Part shown: one piece after another, positions 6,256-11,549 of the stretch
Position numbering within the stretch: position 1 is the first letter of the stretch
Layout of the letters: each line of letters opens with the position of its first letter
Assembly (NCBI GenBank): GCA_964416755.1
Contig: CAYQFH010000085.1
Location: forward strand, 1 to 11,549
DNA from: Thiopontia sp964416755
GTDB taxonomy: Bacteria; Pseudomonadota; Gammaproteobacteria; GCF-002020875
Direction: 5' to 3'
DNA: 11,549 nt
Translations under genes and position numbers: made by a program
Notes under the pieces: model-generated
The model's database searches: none
The model's input: the letters and a program-made list of their open reading frames with translations, nothing else
Told to the model about the DNA's origin: nothing

Positions 6256-6716
6256 AACACATCTTGTTGATTGCTGAATAGCGTCTGGCAGTAAATGGTT
6301 TTTTAACGGTTCTGCGAGCCAGTTGATGTGTATGTAGGATGGGCAACGCCTGATTGGGGTGTGAGTGGAATGAAAAATGAGCCCGTTTTTTAAGCAGTAT
6401 TAAATGTCAATCTGCGGAAAAGATTTATAAGAAGAGAGGCCAGAACGATAAACGTTCAAACAGTGAGTCATCTTCTTCAGAGGAATTGAAGTAGACATCC
6501 TGATCGTATGTCAACGACAGCGTAAATTGATGGACGCTGAATGATTGGAACAGAATGGTGAGTAAGCACTTGTTTTTATAGTGCTGGTAATAGAGATTAT
6601 AGGCTCGATCAGGGTATGGCCTGCTTGAGCTTTTCGCCTGTCTGATCGATCCTCTGTCGAAAGATTCTCAAACAAGCCTTTCCGAACAGGAATATGGAGT
6701 TAGAGAATAATAAATA
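6256..6716 (+). promoter_or_regulatory. Long structured 5' leader of rne (gene-free stretch 6191-6716)
   Basis: No convincing coding frame or tRNA is seen in this 526-base gap, which instead contains several hairpins. CTGGC (6285-6289) pairs with GCCAG (6318-6322). GAACG/CGTTC (6443-6457) has an ATAAA loop. AGCACT/AGTGCT (6565-6585) has a 9-base loop. A long stem at 6601-6653 is followed by an AU-rich stretch up to the start codon. In E. coli, RNase E limits its own level by cleaving a structured 5' UTR (hairpins hp2 and hp3); the length and hairpin density here suit the same mechanism, by inference. Confidence 0.55.
6601..6653 (+). repeat. Long hairpin upstream of the rne start
   Basis: TCGATCAG (6605-6612) and CTGATCGA (6642-6649) are perfect complements. 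AGG (6601-6603) pairs with CCT (6651-6653) beyond one C/T mismatch, giving 11 base pairs. The 29-base loop contains a possible inner GGC/GCC pairing (6618-6620 with 6636-6638). It is the longest stem in the leader and lies 63 bases before the ATG. It could act as an RNase E recognition element. Confidence 0.6.
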
Positions 6717-9125
6717 ATGAAAAGAATTCTGATGAATGCAACGCAGCAGGAAGAGCTGCGTGTCGCACTGGTCGATGGCCAGTATCTGTATGACCTCGAT
6801 ATTGAGAGTGCCGCCTACGAAAAGAAGAAAGGCAATATCTACAAGGGAAAAATCACCCGTATCGAGCCCAGTCTGGAAGCAGCTTTTGTCAACTACGGTT
6901 GTGAACGCCACGGCTTTCTCCCCTTCAAGGAGATCTCTCGCAGCTATTTTAAGGATGGAGCCTTTGAAGGTGGCGGGCGCCCCAATATCGCCGAGTGCAT
7001 CAGTGAGGGGCAGGAGGTTATTATCCAGATTGAGAAGGAGGAGCGTGGTAACAAAGGGGCCGCACTGACCACCTTTATCAGCATGGCGGGGCGTTATCTG
7101 GTCTATATGCCCAACAATCCACGTGCAGGGGGAATCTCCCGCCGGATTGAGGGGAAAGATCGTCAGGAGCTGCGTACCGCAATGAAGGATCTGGAGATCC
7201 CATCCGGTTCCGGGGCGATCGTCCGTACTGCCGGTATCGGAAAAACTACGGAAGAATTGCAATGGGATCTCGATTATCAGCACCAGATCTGGAGCAGCAT
7301 TGAGACAGCCGCTGAGAAACCGGCACCGTTTCTGATCTATCGTGAGAGCGATATCGTGGTACGCGCAATACGTGACTATCTGCGTGATGATATTGGAGAA
7401 ATCCTGATTGATGATGAGGATACCTATCAACTGGCACACGAATTCATGTCACGTGTCATGCCGCACAACTTGAGAAAGTTGAAACGGTACCAGGAAAAGA
7501 GTCCCATCTTTACCCGCTTCCAGATCGAGAGTCAGCTGGAGTCTGCATTCCAGCGCGAGGTGCGTCTCCCTTCCGGTGGCTCTATCGTCATTGACCCCAC
7601 AGAGGCGCTGATCTCCATTGATATCAACTCGGCACGTGCCACCAAGGGGAGCAATATTGAAGAGACTGCGCTCAATGCCAACCTGGAAGCAGCCGATGAG
7701 ATTGCGAGACAGTTGAGACTGCGAGACAGCGGCGGTCTGGTGGTGATTGATTTCATTGACATGCAATCCAACAAGAATCAACGGGCTGTTGAGAATCGTC
7801 TGCGGGACGCTTTGAAACCGGATCGTGCCCGCGTTCAGGTCGGGCGAATCTCACGTTTTGGTCTGTTGGAGATGTCTCGCCAACGTCTGCGCCCCTCGCT
7901 CGGAGAGTCTGCACATAATGTCTGTCCCCGCTGTAGTGGTCAAGGTACGATTCGCGGCACACAGTCGATTGCGCTCTCTGTTTTGCGTCTGGTTCAGGAA
8001 GAGGCACTCAAGGAGGGAACCGGGCAGGTGATTGCACAGTTACCAATTTCTGTGGCTACTTACCTATTGAATGAGAAACGCGACGTGATTACCGAGATCG
8101 AGGGTCGTTGCGGGGTTTCAGTTGTGTTGGTACCGAACCATACGCTGGAGACACCGCACTACAGTATTGAGCGTCTGCGCAGACGTCCGGGGCAGGAGCA
8201 GGAGACAGGTAACCGTCCCAGTTACAAGCAGGTAGAGGAGCGTGAGCCGGAGAAAGAGGTGATTGAGGAGGCGGCTTCAGTCAAGAAAGATCAACCTGCT
8301 GTGCGCGAGATTATGCCCAATGCGCCTGTGCCACAGGTGGACCGCAGACAGGAAGACGCTGTTGATCAGAAAGTGGAGGAGTCGACCTCGTTTGTCAAAA
8401 AGCTCTTCTCCTCACTGTTTGGCCGGGAAGAGAAGGCTGAAGAAGAGCAGTCGCCAGAACAGCAGAAGCGTGAAGGCGGACGTGGCAGAGGTCGCAGTCG
8501 TAACCGTCAGAGTGGTAACCGCAGTAGCGGTGGCCGCAATAATCGACGCAATCAAAACAGTAATAATCGAAACCGCAACCGCTCCCGTCAGGATCAGGGA
8601 GAGAAACAGCAAGAGGGTGCAAAGCAGGAGGGGCAGGAGCAGAAGAGTTCAGGTAACCGCAGGCGTCGCTCTCGTGGTGGGCGTAACCGTCAGAGTGGTC
8701 AGCAACAGGGACGTCAAGAGCAGAGTCAGAGTAATAACCAGCAGCGTGATAGCTCATCAGCAGAGAGTAAAAATAGTACAGTGCCGAAGGGAGAAGCTTC
8801 TCGGCAACAGAAGTCTGTTCCTGAATCTCAGCACGTCTCAAAAACAGCCTCTGAAAAGAGAGCCTCACCTAGGCAGGATAAGTCGGCAGAGCAGTCTGAT
8901 GCACGGAGACAGCCGATCAAGGAGGAGGGTAGTGTCCCCACCAAGCAGTCAGCTCCCAAGGTGACTGAGGAGAGAAGAGGCGGTTCGTCTACAGAGCCAA
9001 AGCCGAAGGCTGAAGCTCCGAAAAGTGAAGTGAAAGCCAAGTCAGAGCCTAAAAAGTCTGCTCCTGAAAAAACGAATCCTAAACCAGTGGTTGAGAGTAA
9101 GTCGGTAGAAAAAACAGCGCAGTAG
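6717..9125 (+). CDS. rne: Ribonuclease E
   Basis: RNase E is the main endonuclease of mRNA decay and rRNA/tRNA processing and is the scaffold of the degradosome at the inner membrane. The 802-residue product starts MKRILMNATQQEELRVALVDG like E. coli RNase E. The N-terminal half holds the S1 domain (about 36-120), the 5'-monophosphate sensor with Arg170 and Thr171 (VRTAGIGK), catalytic Asp302 (IDINS) and Asp345 (IDFIDM), and the zinc-link Cys403 and Cys406 (CPRC). From about 520 it is disordered. An amphipathic segment SFVKKLFSSLFG (558-569) matches the place of the E. coli membrane-targeting helix. An Arg/Asn/Gln-rich RNA-binding stretch (about 585-680) and a Lys/Pro/Glu/Ser tail follow. It is shorter than the 1061-residue E. 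coli enzyme. The Shine-Dalgarno is weak (GGAGT, 6696-6700, 16 bases before the ATG). Confidence 0.97.
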   Translation: MKRILMNATQQEELRVALVDGQYLYDLDIESAAYEKKKGNIYKGKITRIEPSLEAAFVNYGCERHGFLPFKEISRSYFKDGAFEGGGRPNIAECISEGQEVIIQIEKEERGNKGAALTTFISMAGRYLVYMPNNPRAGGISRRIEGKDRQELRTAMKDLEIPSGSGAIVRTAGIGKTTEELQWDLDYQHQIWSSIETAAEKPAPFLIYRESDIVVRAIRDYLRDDIGEILIDDEDTYQLAHEFMSRVMPHNLRKLKRYQEKSPIFTRFQIESQLESAFQREVRLPSGGSIVIDPTEALISIDINSARATKGSNIEETALNANLEAADEIARQLRLRDSGGLVVIDFIDMQSNKNQRAVENRLRDALKPDRARVQVGRISRFGLLEMSRQRLRPSLGESAHNVCPRCSGQGTIRGTQSIALSVLRLVQEEALKEGTGQVIAQLPISVATYLLNEKRDVITEIEGRCGVSVVLVPNHTLETPHYSIERLRRRPGQEQETGNRPSYKQVEEREPEKEVIEEAASVKKDQPAVREIMPNAPVPQVDRRQEDAVDQKVEESTSFVKKLFSSLFGREEKAEEEQSPEQQKREGGRGRGRSRNRQSGNRSSGGRNNRRNQNSNNRNRNRSRQDQGEKQQEGAKQEGQEQKSSGNRRRRSRGGRNRQSGQQQGRQEQSQSNNQQRDSSSAESKNSTVPKGEASRQQKSVPESQHVSKTASEKRASPRQDKSAEQSDARRQPIKEEGSVPTKQSAPKVTEERRGGSSTEPKPKAEAPKSEVKAKSEPKKSAPEKTNPKPVVESKSVEKTAQ
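8499..8699 (+). repeat. 18-base direct repeat within rne
   Basis: An identical 18-base unit occurs at 8499-8516 and 8682-8699. Both copies are in frame and encode RNRQSG (residues 595-600 and 656-661) in the Arg-rich region. The surrounding codons also resemble each other (RSRNRQSGN and GGRNRQSGQ), suggesting the RNA-binding stretch grew by internal duplication. Confidence 0.7.
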
Positions 9126-9143
9126 TTGCGCGTTGTGAGATAG

Positions 9144-9180
9144 AAAAAAGGGGCCTCCCCGTTTGGGGTGGCCCCATTTT
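9144..9180. terminator. Bidirectional terminator between rne and the phosphatase gene
   Basis: GGGGCC (9150-9155) pairs with GGCCCC (9170-9175), and beyond a T/T mismatch CCCC (9157-9160) pairs with GGGG (9165-9168) around a GTTT loop. ATTTTAT follows on the plus strand and six A residues (9144-9149) precede, so the minus strand also reads stem then T run. It lies between the two convergent stop codons and serves both genes. Confidence 0.92.
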
Positions 9181-9199
9181 ATGATTCAATTGGAGACTG

Positions 9200-9685
9200 T
9201 TATAGGTTGTACTGTTTTTCAATGTAGGCGATTAAACCTCGTGAAGCGTCCTCTACCATATCAAATACAGTTTCAAACCCATTGGCCCCGCCATAGTAGG
9301 GGTCAGGTACCTCATTGGTGCGCCACTGATCTGAGGCAAACTCCATAAACAGTTTCAATTTATCTGCTGTTTCGCTATTGGTATAGCTCTCGAGAATGGT
9401 GTAGTTGTCCCGGTCCATTGCCAGCACAAGATCAAAACGGTCAAAATCCCGCTCTTTTGCCTTTCGTGCTCGGAGGTCACTCATGTCCAGGCCGCGCCCC
9501 AGTGCGGTCTTTTGAGCCCGAGCATCAGGTGGGTTACCGACATGGTAGGAGTGTGTGCCTGCAGAATCGGTCTCAATCTGCTCGGAGAGCCCCCGATCTT
9601 CTACCATTTTTCGGAAAACGCCGTGAGCTGTCGGTGAACGGCAGATATTGCCCATGCAAACGAATAAAACGGAAACTTTTTTCAT
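9200..9685 (-). CDS. Low-molecular-weight protein tyrosine phosphatase
   Basis: This 161-residue cytoplasmic enzyme hydrolyses phosphotyrosine through a cysteinyl-phosphate intermediate. The P-loop near the N-terminus reads VCMGNICRSP, with nucleophile Cys10 and Arg16 in the C-x5-R signature. The general acid is Asp128 in the VPDPYYGG loop near the C-terminus. The length and motif spacing are normal. The DPYYGG loop is of the stand-alone type rather than the Wzb/Ptp type that works with exopolysaccharide tyrosine kinases, and no kinase or polysaccharide gene is in view, so its substrate is unknown. No Shine-Dalgarno is visible before the ATG. It converges on rne and shares its terminator. Upstream lies an AT-rich region with repeated TTTTGA motifs. 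Confidence 0.95.
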   Translation of the reverse strand: MKKVSVLFVCMGNICRSPTAHGVFRKMVEDRGLSEQIETDSAGTHSYHVGNPPDARAQKTALGRGLDMSDLRARKAKERDFDRFDLVLAMDRDNYTILESYTNSETADKLKLFMEFASDQWRTNEVPDPYYGGANGFETVFDMVEDASRGLIAYIEKQYNL

Positions 9686-9707
9686 AATATCAGTGTGTTA
9701 TCTGTTA

Positions 9708-9782
9708 TTTTGAGTCAAAAATGTTTTTGAAAAATGGCCATTTTAGGCCCTCAAAATCAATATGTTGCGAGTTGGTTTTTGA
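9708..9782. repeat. TTTTGA/TCAAAA repeats and a 14-base palindrome upstream of the phosphatase
   Basis: TTTTGA occurs at 9708-9713, 9725-9730 and 9777-9782, and its complement TCAAAA at 9715-9720 and 9751-9756. The first pair forms a palindrome around one base. AAAATGGCCATTTT (9731-9744) is a perfect 14-base palindrome. The whole cluster lies 20-100 bases upstream of the phosphatase start on the minus strand, where operator sites would be expected. Confidence 0.45.
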
Positions 9783-9977
9783 GAAATAACTTCAATGAAT
9801 TGTATGAATTATGCCATAGAGTGGGAGTAGAGAGATTAAATAGAGACTTCAGTCCACTCTGCTAGTCGAGGGTTATGATAGACCTCAGGCATTCGCTCAT
9901 GGGGGTGACTGTGCAATGATCTGGTGTTAACTCCTGGAGCGTTGTAGAGCCTTTCGGAGAGTGAGCGGATCTCATGA

Positions 9978-10124
9978 AAGTTTTTTACCCGGCCTGTTCA
10001 GGTCAGTGGCATTCTGCGCATCAACAAAGGCACGGCTTACCGAGTTGAGATGTTGTGGGCTGCCAAGGGCATTACCAAATGGTTTCCTGATTACCCACAA
10101 AACGCAGCCAAATCCAACTGGTGA
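9978..10124 (+). pseudogene. Short gene-like remnant of unknown origin
   Basis: A stop at 9975-9977 is followed by 48 open codons ending at TGA (10122-10124). The translation from 10005, including SGILRINKGTAYRVEMLWAA and then KGITKWFPDYPQ, has a normal globular amino-acid mix. There is no start codon or ribosome-binding site at its 5' end, so it looks like the C-terminal tail of a gene cut off on the left. I do not recognise the family. It may be a host gene truncated by earlier insertion events, or a chance open frame. Confidence 0.35.
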
Positions 10125-10127
10125 CCT

Positions 10128-10146
10128 ATGCTCATGGTATGAGCAT
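10128..10146 (+). repeat. Perfect hairpin just before the IS1595-type transposase gene
   Basis: ATGCTCAT (10128-10135) and ATGAGCAT (10139-10146) are perfect complements around GGT. It lies 18 bases before the transposase ATG and directly upstream of its ribosome-binding site (GGAGA at 10152-10156). It could limit translation or be near the element's end. Confidence 0.6.
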
Positions 10147-10164
10147 TAAATTGGAGATAAGGTC

Positions 10165-10875
10165 ATGAAAAACAAGATCCAATTTCAGAAAGGGTACAGC
10201 CTGCCAGAGTTCATGGAAGAGTACGGAACCAAAGAAAAGTGCCGGAAAGCTCTATTTCAGTGGCGCTGGCCCAATGGTTATGTATGCCCCAAATGTGGCT
10301 CAACGAGCCACTGCAGCCTGAAAAGCCGTGCCATTTTCCAGTCCAATCACTGCCATCACCAACAATCTCTAACCAGCGGCACTATCTTCTCCTCAACCAA
10401 ATTACCTCTAACCACCTGGTTCCTTGCCATCTATCTGATCACACAAGCCAAAACCGGGATTTCAGCACTGGCGCTGCATCGACAGCTTGGAGTGAGCTAC
10501 AACACTGCCTGGAGCATGAAACAGAAAATCATGCATGTCATGAAGGAGCAGGATGATAGACGGCCACTATCTGGCATCGTCCAACTGGATGACGTCTATT
10601 GGGGCGGTGAGCATAGAGGTGGCAAGAGAGGACGAGGATCTGAAAACAAAACTCCGTTTGTTGCAGCGGTATCAGTAGATAATGAGGGTCATCCAGTTCG
10701 AATGAATATGAATGTAATCAAAGGCTTCAGATCCACAGAAATCAAAAAATGGGGAGCACACCACCTGCAGCCGGGAACTCAGGTGATCTCTGATGGCTTG
10801 AACTGCTTTTCGGCAGTGTCAAAGGTGGGTTGTGACCATACCTCGATAGTTACCGGAGGTGGGGCTGCCAGCATG
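10165..10875 (+). mobile_element. Remnant of an IS1595-family insertion sequence
   Basis: The recognisable part covers the transposase gene from its start to about 10875, where homology stops in mid-protein. The left terminal repeat lies somewhere before 10165 but was not located. The right end is either absent or lies beyond the IS256-type element outside the window. The abrupt stop next to another element's 3' end indicates interruption by insertion. Confidence 0.75.
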
Positions 10876-10941
10876 GCCTCAGAGTTATTGTCAAATCTGG
10901 TGTTCAGGCCTGCTGACTCAGGCGGCCATCCGGTTGTCTGA
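10165..10941 (+). pseudogene. IS1595-family transposase, 3'-truncated
   Basis: This was a DDE transposase that moved its own insertion sequence. The N-terminal part has the IS1595-type zinc ribbon (CPKCG with Cys41 and Cys44), but the second half reads QSNHC, with Ser60 where a cysteine is usual and only Cys63 left. After this come SLTSGTIF and a helix-turn-helix region (GISALALHRQLGVSYNTAW). The catalytic core shows Asp142 (QLDDVYWGG, then GGKRGRG) and Asp210 (ISDGLNCF). Family resemblance stops at about residue 237 (TGGGAASM, 10875). The last 21 residues are read through the end of the neighbouring IS256-type element. The third catalytic acid and the final third are therefore missing, so the protein should be inactive. 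GGAGA (10152-10156) is its ribosome-binding site. Confidence 0.9.
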
Positions 10942-11549
10942 AATCACCTCGATTCCATCTTTAAACTTCACTCCTTCAATCACCTTGGCCAGGTAACCGA
11001 AGCCCCGTAATCTTCTCCATCTTTGCTCAGCGCACTGACTGAGCTTGAACATCATGTGCAGCATCCCGTTGCGATTGAGGCAGCCCTTGGCTCGTTTGGT
11101 TCTGTGGCGGATGGTGCCGAAGGTGGACTCAATGGGGTTGCTGGTACGAATACTTTGCCAATGCTGTGCAGGGAAGTCATAGAAGGCGAGCAGCTCCTCT
11201 CGATCTTTCTGCAGGGAGAGTGTGGCCTTGGGGTACTTGGCCTCATAGCTCTCAAGAAATAGGTCAAAGGCTCCCTGTGCGTCTTCTCTGGTCTCTGCCA
11301 TCCAGATCTCATGCAATGCCTTCTTGGCCTTGGGCTGCGTGGTTCTGGGAAGGTGGTTGAGGATGTTGGCTGTCTTGTGCACCCAGCAGCGTTGATGACG
11401 TGTCTGTGGGTAGATCTCTTCAATCGCTGACCAGAACCCCATCGCTCCATCACCAATGGCAAGCTGAGGGCTGTTCATGCCACGCTGTTTCAGCTGCAGC
11501 AGTACCTCACGCCAGCTCTGAGTCGACTCACGGGTGCCATCCTCAATAG
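10876..11549 (-). mobile_element. IS256-family insertion sequence, 3' end
   Basis: The element enters from the right edge and ends near 10876, judged from where the IS1595-type protein loses family resemblance. The roughly 42 bases between the transposase stop (10918) and that point should carry its terminal inverted repeat. The other end, needed to confirm the repeat and the target duplication (usually 8-9 bases), lies outside the window. Confidence 0.75.
10918..11549 (-). CDS. IS256-family transposase (5' end outside window)
   Basis: This is a DDE transposase of the IS256 (Transposase_mut) family, which moves its element by a copy-out mechanism via a circular intermediate. The visible 209 residues are the C-terminal half. 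They contain the second catalytic Asp in LAIGDGAMGFW, the family's C/D(2)H signature (HQRCWVHKTANIL), and the third catalytic acid in TSNPIESTFGTIRHR, followed by a helical C-terminal tail (VIEGVKFKDGIEVI). The frame is open to the right edge, beginning IEDGTRESTQSWREVLL; an ATG at 11478 is internal. No stop or frameshift interrupts it, so it could belong to an active copy. Its stop codon is about 43 bases from the point where the IS1595-type gene breaks off, a normal distance to an IS256 terminus. Confidence 0.93.
   Translation of the reverse strand, partial: IEDGTRESTQSWREVLLQLKQRGMNSPQLAIGDGAMGFWSAIEEIYPQTRHQRCWVHKTANILNHLPRTTQPKAKKALHEIWMAETREDAQGAFDLFLESYEAKYPKATLSLQKDREELLAFYDFPAQHWQSIRTSNPIESTFGTIRHRTKRAKGCLNRNGMLHMMFKLSQCAEQRWRRLRGFGYLAKVIEGVKFKDGIEVISDNRMAA

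Larger units (their letters stand above)
9686..10164. other. Gene-poor spacer between phosphatase and insertion sequences
   Basis: This 479-base stretch holds no intact gene. Its left part (9686-9800) is AT-rich and contains repeated TTTTGA/TCAAAA motifs and a 14-base palindrome, probably the phosphatase promoter region on the minus strand. The middle (9800-9970) shows nothing I can name. The right part holds a short gene-like remnant and a hairpin directly before the transposase gene. The left end of the IS1595-type element must lie somewhere here, but I could not place its terminal repeat. Confidence 0.6.

Noticed and set aside
6191..6716. A tRNA gene after merR, as occurs in some Pseudomonas genomes
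   Set aside because: I looked for acceptor-stem complementarity and the T-loop consensus GTTCRA with a matching stem. No cloverleaf can be drawn on either strand.
6609..7439. Long open frame of 276 codons on the minus strand opposite rne
   Set aside because: It lies antisense to the most conserved part of RNase E and its translation resembles no family. Codon structure of the plus strand explains it.
8263..8964. Arg-rich open frame of 233 codons in another frame of rne
   Set aside because: It overlaps the Arg/Gln-rich tail of RNase E. Repetitive codons there keep alternative frames open, and the product is low-complexity basic sequence with no start signal.
9985..10912. GGCCTG/CAGG sequences near 9991-10002 and 10905-10912 as paired ends of one element
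   Set aside because: The shared core is six bases and itself nearly palindromic, and the surrounding bases do not match in inverted orientation. It is too weak to call terminal repeats.
1..11549. A novel multi-gene system such as defence, toxin-antitoxin, CRISPR, retron or secretion
   Set aside because: All intact genes are assigned to housekeeping translation, nucleoid, RNA-decay or phosphatase families, or to insertion sequences. No spaced repeat array, reverse transcriptase or unexplained gene pair is present.

Overview
The window reads as gammaproteobacterial chromosome. The order thrS–infC–rpmI–rplT–pheS–pheT–ihfA–merR, followed by rne, is typical of that class, and every protein aligns well by eye with E. 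coli or Pseudomonas counterparts recalled from memory. A four-cysteine insert in PheS argues against an enteric. Moderate GC and two insertion sequences at the right edge would suit a marine, sulfur-oxidiser-like or symbiotic lineage, but the species cannot be fixed from this sequence alone.

Layout. Positions 1-5341 (+) carry the translation operon: the 3' end of thrS, infC (best read as starting at an AUC codon), rpmI, rplT, pheS and pheT. There is a strong internal promoter and a structured leader before rpmI, and an intrinsic terminator between rplT and pheS. Positions 5342-6190 (+) carry ihfA and a small MerR-family regulator. Positions 6191-6716 contain no gene; they hold a candidate promoter and a long hairpin-rich leader for rne. 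Positions 6717-9125 (+) encode RNase E, which ends at a bidirectional terminator shared with a convergent low-molecular-weight tyrosine phosphatase gene (9200-9685, -). Positions 9686-10164 are a repeat-rich intergenic stretch with a short gene-like remnant. From 10165 to the right edge is mobile DNA: an IS1595-family transposase gene missing its 3' third, abutted by the 3' end of an IS256-family element on the opposite strand that runs off the window.

How the parts work together. The left half makes initiation factor 3, ribosomal proteins L35 and L20, and the threonine and phenylalanine tRNA synthetases. Their dosage is normally set by feedback on mRNA: IF3 through its non-AUG start codon, and L20 through the rpmI leader. 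RNase E likewise normally controls its own long 5' UTR. The sequence shows plausible substrates for all three loops, which is the main point of interest here. I found no defence system, biosynthetic cluster, CRISPR array or other novel multi-gene system. The most original observations are a possible two-state fold in the rpmI leader, the absence of a Phe-rich leader peptide at the pheST terminator, and the nested degenerate insertion sequences.
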